From Candidatus Didemnitutus sp. (GTDB taxonomy: Bacteria; Verrucomicrobiota; Verrucomicrobiia; Opitutales; Opitutaceae): a stretch of DNA of 64,000 nt. The stretch is from positions 1 through 64,000 of the forward strand of contig JAMPXH010000002.1 of assembly GCA_023701285.1 (NCBI GenBank). Reading direction: 5' to 3'. Within the stretch, counting starts at the first letter, position 1, and each line of letters begins with the position of its first letter. The notes beneath the pieces are model-generated. The model made no database searches and was not told where the DNA came from. It was given only the letters and a program-made list of their open reading frames with translations. Both the position numbers and the translations under genes were made by a program. Below are positions 27,515 to 36,221 of this stretch, piece after piece.

Positions 27515-30500
27515 TTACAGGCTCTTCTTGACCGACAGCGTGACGTAGCGCTGGCGCGGATCCTCGAAGCGGCTGTAGGGGCTGTAGACGTCAGTGCGGA
27601 AGGAAGGCTCCTTGTTGAAGACGTTGCGGACGCTGAGGGTCCACTTCGTGTTGTCGAACCAACGCTGCCAGCCGTCCTTGCCGCGGCCGGCGGGGATTTC
27701 GTAGCTCACCTGCATGTCCCAGAGCGTGGCCGACGAGATGTGGCTGCCGTCGAGCCCGTTGGCCGTCGGATAGACGACCGTGGGCGTGGTAGTCGGCGTG
27801 CTGTAGGAATCGATGTAGGTGACGGTGACGCCGCTGGTCCACCGGCCGTATTCCCAGAACACGGAGCCGTTGCCGCGCCATTCGAGCGGGCTGCTGGCGG
27901 TGGTGCCGGTGGTGCCGACGCGCTCGACGATGGGATTATTCGATAGGATTTGGTCGCGGAACGAGTCGGTCCACGTGAGCGACGCGAGCGCGGTCAGCCT
28001 GTTGCGGGCGCCGAGTTCGTGCGTGTAGCGGACCTTGGCATCGACACCCGAGGTCTTGGTGAAACCGACGTTGACCGGACGGTAGTCGATCGAGAGCACG
28101 GGCCCGAGCCAGCCGTTGGTGATGTCGGTCGCCGAGGGCGTGTCACGGATGACGCGACCGGGATAGGAATCGGGCGAGGCGAGGATGGCGGACGGACCGG
28201 AGGGGATGAGGATGGCGTCGATCTTCTCGATCTCCCAGAAATCCAGGGTGAGCGTGAGACCGGGCAGGACGCGCGGCGTGAGGATGATGCCGTAGTTCCA
28301 CGAAGTGGAGAGCTCGGGCTTCAGGTCGGGATTACCGCCGGAGATTTCCTCGTGCACGTAATTGTAGAGCAGGTTGCCGCGCGCCGGATCGGTGAAGGGC
28401 GTGATGGCTGCGGGGTTCACGCGCGGGCTCTCGTAGTTGGATTGGTCGGGCGGAAAGAAGCCCTCGGCATACGACACGCGGAAGGCGACGTCCTTGGTCG
28501 GCGCCACGCGCAGCGCGACGACCGGGCTGGTGGCGCTGGTGGAGTCGTCGGTGTTTTCCCAGCGCAGACCGGCGTTGAGCTCGGCGGACTCGATGGGGAT
28601 CGGGCGCCACTTCGAGCCGACGAGCGGCACGACACTCTCGAGGAAGACGGATTCCGTGCGGCGGCTCTGGTTGGCCGTGCTGTCGCTCGGCCCGATGATG
28701 CCCGTGGGGATGGCGGCGCGGATGGCGTCGCTGACACGGACGGTGGCGTTCGTGCGATACTTGCTCCAGATGACCTCGGCGCCCGGCGAGACGACGAGCG
28801 GGCCGGCAGGAAGATCGAAGATCTCGCCGACGGCGCGGAAATTCACCTGCGAGAGACCGTTGTAGTAGGTGTATTCGCGGCGGTATTCGAGATAGTCGGC
28901 CATGACGTCACCACGCGGGAAGACGGTGTGGTCAGCGAGCGGGTTGTAGAGCGCGCGACGCTGGGCTTGCGTGAGCGTGCCGACGGCGGTGCTGCTGACG
29001 AAGGTGTTGAGGTTCTGGTTGGTGTTGATGCCGGTCGAGTGGCTGCGGCCGTATTCGCCGGTGCCGTCGAGCGACCATTCCCACTTGTCGTTGAGCCGGC
29101 CCTTGAAGCCGAGCAACGCCCGCGCGCCCTGGCGCTCCTGGAAGAGTGACGGATCAGGCAGGTCGGCGGGATCGTAATAGACGGTGACAGGGACGCCGAC
29201 GAAGCCGGGCGTGACGTTGTTGCGGAAGGGATTGAGCGGATCCGTCGCGGAGAGGCTCAGCGTCGAAAGGAACATCGGGAAGCTATACTCCGAGCGGAAG
29301 TAGGTGACGCCCGCCTCGGCATACATGGAGAGCTTGTCCTTCACGAACTCGTGTTCGAGCTGCGAGCTGAACGAGTAGCGATCCTCGGGGCGGTAGATGA
29401 TGGAGCGATTGTAGCGCTCGCCGAGATTCGCGCGGCCCGCGCCGGCGACGAACGAGGCGGGTGTGAGCCCGGTGCCGTCCTGGTTCGCCGGGATGGCGGC
29501 GTAGCGGGCGCCGGTGACGCCGGGGATCGGCAGGGTGCCCGTGGTGGAGTTGATGAGGATGGTGCCGGGCATGCCGTTGAAGGCTTGCAGAATGTAGACC
29601 TCGTAGGCGGAGCGGCCGTTGACGGTCGCCGTGGTGTTGGCCGGATAGCGTGCGAGGAGGTTGTCGAGGTAGTTGCGCTGGTTGTTGTAGAGCGGGGCGC
29701 TGTGCTGGTAATCAACGGTGAAGGAGAACTGCGTCTTCCCGTCGTTGAGCGTGCGGCCCTCGAAATACGTCAGCTGGTAACGCTCGGCGCCGCCGTCCGT
29801 GCTCGTGCCGGCGCTGACCGTCAGGTCGCGACCGGTGTAATCGCGGCGGAGGATGATGTTGATGGCGCCGCCGATCGCCCCGCCGCCGTAGATGGCGGAG
29901 GCCGAGGACGGCAGGATCTCGATGCGCTCGATCGCGGCGGTCGGGATGCGATTGAGATCGGGTCCGGCGGTGAGGTTGCCGCGCTGGAGGCGGCGGCCGT
30001 TGACGAGGATCGTGGTCTGCAGCGAGGAGAAGCCGCGGAGCTTCACCTCGGAGTTCTGGTAGGTGGCGCCGCCGGCGAAGGCGGGGTTCATCGCCGAGCC
30101 CTGCAGGGACTGGCTGCCGTAGTCGCTCGTCTGGCCGACCATGCGGAACAGCTCCTCGATGGACGTCACACCCATGCGCTCGATGTCGACGCGGCTGATG
30201 ACGTCATAGGCCAGCGCGCCGGCCTCGTCGGTGCGGAAGACCGTCTGGTTGGCCAAGCCGTTGATGCGCGAGGTCGAGACCTCCAAGTTGGCCAAGCGGA
30301 CCACGCCGTCGGGGCCGCGTTCCAAGCTGCCCGACTCTTGGACCGCGGGCGCCACGCGGCGCACGGTGAACGACCCCGTGCCCTCGTCGCGCACCGCGGT
30401 CAGCCCGGTGCCTTCCAGCAATTGCTGGAGCGCGGGACCGATTTCAAGTTCGCCGCGCACGGCGTTCGTGCGCACGCCCTGCACGACCTCGGTGGGAAAC

Positions 30501-30685
30501 AGGACCTGCTGGCCGGCCTGCTCGGAAAAACGCTTCAACGCCCGCTCCGCCTCGTCGGCGGGCAGGTCGAAACGGCGCACCGCCTCCGCCGCAAAAGCGA
30601 CGGCGGCAAGCAGGCCGGCAAGGGTGACGGTGGCGAGCAGGCGCAAGGCCCGGCTCGGTGGACGCGAGGTGACGCGGTTCATCAT
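27515..30685 (-). CDS. TonB-dependent receptor with N-terminal STN (secretin/TonB) domain
   Basis: RRFDLPADEAERALKRFSEQAGQQVLFPTEVVQGVRTNAVRGELEIGPALQQLLEGTGL STN domain; plug VKLRGFSSLQTTILVNGRRLQ; C-terminal YVTLSVKKSL. Confidence 0.93.
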   Translation of the reverse strand: MMNRVTSRPPSRALRLLATVTLAGLLAAVAFAAEAVRRFDLPADEAERALKRFSEQAGQQVLFPTEVVQGVRTNAVRGELEIGPALQQLLEGTGLTAVRDEGTGSFTVRRVAPAVQESGSLERGPDGVVRLANLEVSTSRINGLANQTVFRTDEAGALAYDVISRVDIERMGVTSIEELFRMVGQTSDYGSQSLQGSAMNPAFAGGATYQNSEVKLRGFSSLQTTILVNGRRLQRGNLTAGPDLNRIPTAAIERIEILPSSASAIYGGGAIGGAINIILRRDYTGRDLTVSAGTSTDGGAERYQLTYFEGRTLNDGKTQFSFTVDYQHSAPLYNNQRNYLDNLLARYPANTTATVNGRSAYEVYILQAFNGMPGTILINSTTGTLPIPGVTGARYAAIPANQDGTGLTPASFVAGAGRANLGERYNRSIIYRPEDRYSFSSQLEHEFVKDKLSMYAEAGVTYFRSEYSFPMFLSTLSLSATDPLNPFRNNVTPGFVGVPVTVYYDPADLPDPSLFQERQGARALLGFKGRLNDKWEWSLDGTGEYGRSHSTGINTNQNLNTFVSSTAVGTLTQAQRRALYNPLADHTVFPRGDVMADYLEYRREYTYYNGLSQVNFRAVGEIFDLPAGPLVVSPGAEVIWSKYRTNATVRVSDAIRAAIPTGIIGPSDSTANQSRRTESVFLESVVPLVGSKWRPIPIESAELNAGLRWENTDDSTSATSPVVALRVAPTKDVAFRVSYAEGFFPPDQSNYESPRVNPAAITPFTDPARGNLLYNYVHEEISGGNPDLKPELSTSWNYGIILTPRVLPGLTLTLDFWEIEKIDAILIPSGPSAILASPDSYPGRVIRDTPSATDITNGWLGPVLSIDYRPVNVGFTKTSGVDAKVRYTHELGARNRLTALASLTWTDSFRDQILSNNPIVERVGTTGTTASSPLEWRGNGSVFWEYGRWTSGVTVTYIDSYSTPTTTPTVVYPTANGLDGSHISSATLWDMQVSYEIPAGRGKDGWQRWFDNTKWTLSVRNVFNKEPSFRTDVYSPYSRFEDPRQRYVTLSVKKSL

Positions 30686-30802
30686 GTTCGGTGTGTTAGG
30701 TCAGGTGAGACGGCCCGAAGGGGCCCGGCCGGCTCAACAAGGACGACGCGCCAGCGCGCGAAATCAGTTACAACAATGTGGCGGACCAGCCGCGCCCGTG
30801 TG

Positions 30803-31849
30803 TCACGGTGCGCGCCGCAACAGGATCTCGCCCGTCTCCCGCCGCTCCACGCTCACGCCCGAAAGCTCGAGCAGCCGCACGAAATCCTCGACCTTGTCCG
30901 CGATCACGAGGCCGCTGACGCGCAGATCGGCCAGGGTCTCGTCCGCGATGCGCAGTTGCTCGCGATTGTGGCGGTTCACCTGCGCGACCGCATCCGCCAG
31001 ACGCGTGCCCGAGAAATCCAGCCGCACCACCCGCCACGCGAGCCGCTCGCCCAACTCGGCCACGCTGACCGGCTTGATCTCCGGCGCGATGGGCTCGGCC
31101 CCGACATTCAACCGCACCAGCACGCGGCTGCCCGCGGGCACGACGGGCACGGAGCCGTCAGGCGCAATCAGGTCCGCGGAGTTGGCCGAGCCTTCGGGGC
31201 GGCCGACGGCCACGCGACCCTCGGTCACGAGCACCTCGACCTCGGTCGGCGCCAGCCGCACCGCGAACGCCGTGCCGACGGCACGGACCTCGAGGCCGTT
31301 CGCATCGACGATGAAGGGCCGCCGCCGGTCCTTCGTGACGGCAAAATGCGCCTCGCCGCGCAACAACCGCACCCGGCGAAGCTCGGCGGTGAACTCGACG
31401 GCAATCTCCGCCTCCTCGAGCAAGTCGACGACAGAGCCATCGGGCAACGTCTGCACCCGGCTGGGCGCCGCCGCGATGCTGGCCGGTGCCGCGGCGGGCA
31501 CGACCGTCGCCGGAGCCGGGCCGCTGCGCCACCACCAGCCGGCCGTGACGAGCATCAGGCAGGCGGCCAGACCGGAAAGCATCGTGCGGCGCACGTGGCG
31601 TCGGTGCGCGCGCCGGGCCAGCGCCGCCTCGGCCGCCGGGGCCGCGCCGTGGACCTGCGGGCCATCGAGCCGGCGCCACGCGGCGGAAAGCTGCGCCAGC
31701 GCCGCGGCATGGCTGGCGTCGGCTCCGACCCAGCGGGCCAGCTCCGCCTGCTCGGCCTCGGAGAGGCCGGCATCGAGCCGCGCGACCCACTCGGCCGCGC
31801 GCGTGCGCACGGCTGGGGCGATGGCGACGGAGGAGCGGCGGGGAGTCAT
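30803..31849 (-). CDS. FecR-like anti-sigma/signal transducer
   Basis: WVARLDAGLSEAEQAELARWVGADASHAAAL; FecR domain RRVRLLRGEAHFAVTKDRRRPFIVDANGLEVRAVGTAFAVR. Confidence 0.92.
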   Translation of the reverse strand: MTPRRSSVAIAPAVRTRAAEWVARLDAGLSEAEQAELARWVGADASHAAALAQLSAAWRRLDGPQVHGAAPAAEAALARRAHRRHVRRTMLSGLAACLMLVTAGWWWRSGPAPATVVPAAAPASIAAAPSRVQTLPDGSVVDLLEEAEIAVEFTAELRRVRLLRGEAHFAVTKDRRRPFIVDANGLEVRAVGTAFAVRLAPTEVEVLVTEGRVAVGRPEGSANSADLIAPDGSVPVVPAGSRVLVRLNVGAEPIAPEIKPVSVAELGERLAWRVVRLDFSGTRLADAVAQVNRHNREQLRIADETLADLRVSGLVIADKVEDFVRLLELSGVSVERRETGEILLRRAP

Positions 31850-32424
31850 CGTTTCACGCCACGACGGCGGAGGAATTCTTCGCATTTCTTCACGCCCCGG
31901 GCGATCTGCACCTGCACGGTCTGTTCGGACAGGCCGAGCCGGGCCGCGATTTCTTTCTGCGGCAGACCCCGGAGCTTGCGAAGGATGACGATTTCACGGC
32001 AACGCGGTGGCAGGGCGTCGATCGCAGTCACAAGCAGCGCGGTCTCTTCCGCGATGCTCGCCGCCTCGGCGACACCCGTCCTGTTATCTACGACGGGCAA
32101 GGCGGACAAATCAGTTACCGCGTCGATCGGCGACACGCGGTCGTGGCGCAGCCAGTCCAACGCCAGATGCCGGGCCACGCGGAAGAGGAACGCCCGCGCG
32201 GAGCGGATCGGCTCGGCGGTCTTCGCCTTCCAGACCCGCACGTAAGACTCCTGCACGACGTCGTCGACATCCCGCACCGTCGGGAACGAGCCGCGCAGAT
32301 ACGCGCGCAGCGAGGAATCGTGCGCATGCACTTCCTCGACGAACCAACGGGATCTCTCGGCATCCGGTTCGCTCACGATTAAGGTGACCGCGCGGTTGAT
32401 GCGGTCGACGAAGCGACCTGACAA
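31846..32424 (-). CDS. ECF RNA polymerase sigma factor (FecI-like)
   Basis: DVDDVVQESYVRVW region 2; LPPRCREIVILRKLRGLPQKEIAARLGLSEQTVQVQIARGVKKCEE region 4; ATGA overlap with fecR. Confidence 0.94.
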   Translation of the reverse strand: MSGRFVDRINRAVTLIVSEPDAERSRWFVEEVHAHDSSLRAYLRGSFPTVRDVDDVVQESYVRVWKAKTAEPIRSARAFLFRVARHLALDWLRHDRVSPIDAVTDLSALPVVDNRTGVAEAASIAEETALLVTAIDALPPRCREIVILRKLRGLPQKEIAARLGLSEQTVQVQIARGVKKCEEFLRRRGVKR

Positions 32425-32476
32425 GCCTCATCCGCCGCGGTGACGCAGTTCCCCGCCACCGCGCGGCCCGCCATCT

Positions 32477-32977
32477 TCAGCTCAGGCCCGGCATCGGCAC
32501 GGGCGGCAGGTCGATGCGGAACTTCGAACCCTCGCGCACCACGACGCGGTGCTCCAGCCAGCGGCGATAAGCCGTCCAGTGCACGTAGGCCGTGACGAAG
32601 GTCACCGCGCCGAGCACATCCGCGAGCCAGTCATCGAGGCTGCAAAACCGCCCGGGCGTGAACGCCTGGTGCACCTCGTCCGTGATGCCGAACGCCGCCA
32701 CCATCAGGATCGACGACATCGCGCCGAGCGGCACGCGTTCCTGCACGAAGCGGAGGCGCGCGATCAGCAGCGCCATGATGCCGTAGACGAAGAAGTGCAC
32801 GACCTTGTCCCATTGCGCCATGATCGAGCCAAATTCGCCAGGGATCGGCCGGCTCGAAGCCACAAACACAGTCAGCGCCAGCAGGACGGGGAGAATGGCC
32901 CGCCAATGGCCTTCAGGTGATTCTTTGAGTGCGGTCGAGTTCACAGGTAAAGGGTCCCAGCACTGAGCCGCTTCCAT
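32477..32977 (-). CDS. VanZ family membrane protein
   Basis: WDKVVHFFVYGIMALLIARLRF...AFGITDEVHQAFTPGRFCSLDDWLADVLGA; start uncertain. Confidence 0.8.
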   Translation of the reverse strand: MEAAQCWDPLPVNSTALKESPEGHWRAILPVLLALTVFVASSRPIPGEFGSIMAQWDKVVHFFVYGIMALLIARLRFVQERVPLGAMSSILMVAAFGITDEVHQAFTPGRFCSLDDWLADVLGAVTFVTAYVHWTAYRRWLEHRVVVREGSKFRIDLPPVPMPGLS

Positions 32978-33009
32978 GCCCCCGCAACGGGGAAATACGG
33001 CGCACCCTC

Positions 33010-33043
33010 GGTTAGGACAGTGTTCCCCCACCCGTCCTTAACC
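33010..33043. promoter_or_regulatory. Imperfect inverted repeat upstream of VanZ-like gene
   Basis: ggttaggac ... gtccttaacc (one inserted base) in an AT-richer intergenic region. Confidence 0.35.
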
Positions 33044-33292
33044 AAAGCTAATGTCCGACGACAGCCAGATTCCGCCGTTAGATACTAAAGGAGAATATCT
33101 TGCATAATCATCCTTCTCCCATCCATCCAACCTTTCACGCCCCGCGAACCGCGAAATGGCGCGCGCTAATACCCATTCCCGGCCGAGGTCCGCCGCCCGC
33201 GATCGCCGCGCAAACGCCCCCGGAGCACCGCTCATTTACCCGCCCCAAAACCGCTCGGAGCGATCGGACAGCGTCGTCGCATCCTCATTAAT

Positions 33293-33376
33293 TGGTGCTC
33301 GGGGTGGGACTCGAACCCACACGCCTTGCGGCACGGGCTTCTAAGACCCGCATGTCTGCCATTCCATCACCCGAGC
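33293..33376 (-). tRNA. tRNA-Leu (anticodon UAG), CCA encoded
   Basis: Reverse complement GCTCGGGTGATGGAATGGCAGACATGCGGGTCTTAGAAGCCCGTGCCGCAAGGCGTGTGGGTTCGAGTCCCACCCCGAGCACCA folds as tRNA; anticodon loop CTTAGAA. Confidence 0.93.
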
Positions 33377-33453
33377 GAGCGCGATTGCGGCGGGAGCATG
33401 GCGAAGCCGGCTTCGGCGAAGCAAGTGCCGTTTGCACCCGGCTCCGGCGCCCC

Positions 33454-33491
33454 AAAAAAAACAGCCGCCGGACCCGAGGGCCCGACGGCTG
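33454..33491 (-). terminator. Intrinsic terminator downstream of PEP-CTERM gene
   Basis: Reverse strand CAGCCGTCGGGCCCTCGGGTCCGGCGGCTGTTTTTTTT. Confidence 0.8.
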
Positions 33492-33535
33492 GACGTAACC
33501 GGAAGAAAGGCGTGGTTCTCTTCCCCTTGCCCCGC

Positions 33536-34327
33536 TCAGGCGCGGGCTTGGCGGCGGCGGTAGGCGGCGAGCGCCAGCGCGGCGGCGCCGGCGAGCAGCG
33601 CGTAGGTGGACGGCTCCGGGATAGCCGAGACGCCGTTGACCTGCACGTTATCCAGCATGAACACGACGTCGCTGGAGATCACGCCGACGAGCGTCGATTC
33701 CTGGCCGTAGAACGTGGACGGCAGGTCGAGCGTGTAGGCGGTGTGCGTGTTGCCGCCGGCGATCGTCGTCATGCCGATCGAGGCGCTGTTGTAGAACCAC
33801 TCGATCGAGACCGCGCTATCGGCCGCAGCGGAGAACGAGAAGTTCGCCACGTTGCCGTTGAGCGCGGGGTCGAAGTCGGCGAAGCCGGCCAGATTCGTCG
33901 TCACCGTGAACGATTTGCCGGACATGCCGGCGAAACCGAGCGCGAGCGACGCCGGATCGGCGAACGAATTGCTCATCAGCGTGCCGGGGAAGTCGGCCAT
34001 GCCGCGGTTCTGCGTCGAGTCGCGCAGGTTGGAGATGGCGTAGACAAGGTTGGCGTCGGCATCGGCGAGCGCCCAGCCGATCGAGCCCGTGCCGGCGCTG
34101 ATGGGCGAGTTGTCGCCGTAGTGCGTGCTCACCGGGTTGAAGGCGCCGACGGACGAGTAGTTCGCCGGGATGCTGGTGGCGTTGACGAAGCTCGAGTCGT
34201 TCTGCGTGAACGCGAAGCCCTCGAATGTGAACTGGGCGAAGTCCCAACCGGCGACGAGCTGGACCTGCGCGTGGGCGAGGACCGGCGCGGCGAGGAGGAC
34301 CAGCGTGGGGAGGAGTTTGTTTTTCAT
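33536..34327 (-). CDS. PEP-CTERM sorting domain protein
   Basis: Signal peptide; C-terminal AIPEPSTYALLAGAAALALAAYRRRQARA. Confidence 0.9.
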   Translation of the reverse strand: MKNKLLPTLVLLAAPVLAHAQVQLVAGWDFAQFTFEGFAFTQNDSSFVNATSIPANYSSVGAFNPVSTHYGDNSPISAGTGSIGWALADADANLVYAISNLRDSTQNRGMADFPGTLMSNSFADPASLALGFAGMSGKSFTVTTNLAGFADFDPALNGNVANFSFSAAADSAVSIEWFYNSASIGMTTIAGGNTHTAYTLDLPSTFYGQESTLVGVISSDVVFMLDNVQVNGVSAIPEPSTYALLAGAAALALAAYRRRQARA

Positions 34328-34351
34328 GGTTACGACAGGGGGCGGGAGGGC

Positions 34352-35941
34352 TTACTGGTTGCCGCGCGTGACGAGGACGCCGCGCTTGTTGAGGGCGGTC
34401 CAACCGGTGGTCCAGAGATCGCTGGTCTTCACGGACGGGAAGGCGCCGCGGTAGGTGACGGTCGCGAAGAACGGGCTGTTGGGCAGCGCCGCGACGGGCG
34501 TGAGGCTGGCCGGGCTGCCACCCTGGCCGGTCTGGAGGGCGACGGGATTCACGCCGTTGGCGGCGGCGAGGTTCCAGGCCTTGAAGCCGGGGCTGGCGAC
34601 GCTGTTGTTCCAGCCGCTCGTGGCGGAATCGAAGGTGCCGGTGACGGAGCCGGTGGACTTGGTGAACGAGAGCGTGTTGGCGGTGTTGCCGTTGGCGGTG
34701 TTGGAACGGAGCACGATCTCGCCCGTGAGGGCGCGGGTGCGGGCGTCGAAGCCGTCGCTCTCGGAGCCGGTGGCGGCGTCGATGCGGAAGGACTGGTTGC
34801 AGCCGACGACGAGGCTGTTGAGCACCTCGCCGCCGAAGCCGGCGCGCATGCGGATGCCGTTGCCGGCGGTGCCGCCGAGGGCGGCGCGGCCGACGCCGGT
34901 GAGGTTGCTGATGACGCAATACTGGAAGGGACGGCCATTAGCGGTCATGCGGCTGGCGCCGCTGCTGCCGTTGGTCGGGTCCTCGTCATGGCCGTCGGCC
35001 TCGACGAGAGCGTCGCCGAAGGCGGAGTGCTGGAGCACGAAGAGGAACTGCGCGCCGCCGGTCCAGCCTTGGTCGACGTCGAAGCCGTCGTCCTCGACGA
35101 AGTTGATGTTGAGGTAGCGGACGTTGACCGTGCCGCCGAAGATCTCCACGCCGTCGTCGAGGTTGCAATAGACGTCGATGAACTCGACGAGCGTGCCCGC
35201 GCCGACGCCGGCGAGGGTGAGGCCGTTGATCTCGTTGTTGGCGGCGAGATTGTTGCCGCCGTGGCGGATGGAAATGTAAGCGAGCTTGCCGGAGCTGTGG
35301 AACGGATAGATGCCGCCGTAGGAGGTGGCGTCGGTCTCGGGCAGGCCCTCGATGTAGGCCTCGCCCTCGGCGTAGAAGCCGCCGCCGAGCGCGACGGTGT
35401 TGTCGCGGTTCGTGGGCGCCTCGCCGAGCACGATGATGCCGCCGGCGAGGCCGGCCATCGGGACGTTGGCGCTCACGACACCGGGGACGAGGTCGCCGGT
35501 CTGCTTCACGTAGGTGGGCGCGAGCGGCGCGGTCTTGGGATTGGCGTCGAGGAAGGTCGCGCCGACGGTCCAGCGGTCGGCGATGTTGTCGGCGTTGGCG
35601 TCGAGCGGGCGGCCGGTGCCGTCGTTCACGGCGGCGGTGGTGAAGATGATGGGATTGGCGGCGGTGCCGACGGCGTTGATCTTGCCGGACTTCGTGATGA
35701 CGAGCGTGCCGGGGTTGTAGGTGCTGCTGTTGGTGCGCGGCTGGCCGCGGATGATGGTGCCGGGCTCGATGGTGAGCGTGGCATTCTTCACGAAGACGAT
35801 GCCATTGAGCACGTATTCGTTGGACGCGGTCCAGGTGGTGTTGGTCGTGATGTCGCCGCCGGCGACTTCGACGATGGCAGCCTGCGCGGAGGCGGCGAAG
35901 AGGGCCGCGAGGGCGGCGAGTTGGATCAAGGTCTTTTTCAT
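34352..35941 (-). CDS. Exported right-handed beta-helix-like protein
   Basis: MKKTLIQLAALAALFAASAQA signal peptide; LTIEPGTIIRG...GTLVITKSGKINAVGTAANPIIFTT and repetitive parallel-beta-like segments. Confidence 0.72.
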   Translation of the reverse strand: MKKTLIQLAALAALFAASAQAAIVEVAGGDITTNTTWTASNEYVLNGIVFVKNATLTIEPGTIIRGQPRTNSSTYNPGTLVITKSGKINAVGTAANPIIFTTAAVNDGTGRPLDANADNIADRWTVGATFLDANPKTAPLAPTYVKQTGDLVPGVVSANVPMAGLAGGIIVLGEAPTNRDNTVALGGGFYAEGEAYIEGLPETDATSYGGIYPFHSSGKLAYISIRHGGNNLAANNEINGLTLAGVGAGTLVEFIDVYCNLDDGVEIFGGTVNVRYLNINFVEDDGFDVDQGWTGGAQFLFVLQHSAFGDALVEADGHDEDPTNGSSGASRMTANGRPFQYCVISNLTGVGRAALGGTAGNGIRMRAGFGGEVLNSLVVGCNQSFRIDAATGSESDGFDARTRALTGEIVLRSNTANGNTANTLSFTKSTGSVTGTFDSATSGWNNSVASPGFKAWNLAAANGVNPVALQTGQGGSPASLTPVAALPNSPFFATVTYRGAFPSVKTSDLWTTGWTALNKRGVLVTRGNQ

Positions 35942-36005
35942 GCGATGCAGGGTTGGCGTGGTGTCCGGGGACTCAGGTTCAGGCCGCCAGCTTGCCAGCC
36001 GCGTG

Positions 36006-36060
36006 TGACAAAACGGTGCGCGCCGCGTGACGAAACCCTGACGATTGCGTGACGAAACGG
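36006..36060 (-). promoter_or_regulatory. Five-unit 11-bp direct repeat array (Pho-box-like) upstream of the beta-helix-like gene
   Basis: TGACAAAACGG TGCGCGCCGCG TGACGAAACCC TGACGATTGCG TGACGAAACGG; four of five units start TGAC, exact 11-bp period. Confidence 0.7.
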
Positions 36061-36132
36061 GCCGCCCGTAACAGTGCGCCGCGCACGGATAACGCGGTGC
36101 TCGCGCCGGCATGCGCGTGCACTGCGGCTGGA

Positions 36133-36164
36133 AAATAAAAAAGGCCGGTCGCAGGGACCGGCCC
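36133..36164 (-). terminator. Intrinsic terminator downstream of TonB receptor
   Basis: Reverse strand GGGCCGGTCCCTGCGACCGGCCTTTTTTATTTTC. Confidence 0.8.
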
Positions 36165-36221
36165 GAGGGAGAACGAACGACGCCCTGCACGCGTCGCGCG
36201 CCGGGCAAGTGAACGCGCAGC

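Noticed and set aside
29351-32245. 964-aa plus-strand ORF
   Set aside because: Antisense to TonB receptor, fecR and sigma factor genes
35000-35600. Apparent repetitive gcc/ggc-rich pattern suggestive of CRISPR or tandem repeats
   Set aside because: No regular repeat-spacer structure; explained by codon bias in the beta-helix-like gene
33326-36052. 908-aa plus-strand ORF
   Set aside because: Spans antisense to PEP-CTERM and beta-helix-like genes plus a terminator and the tRNA flank; Gly/Glu/Val/Arg-rich shadow
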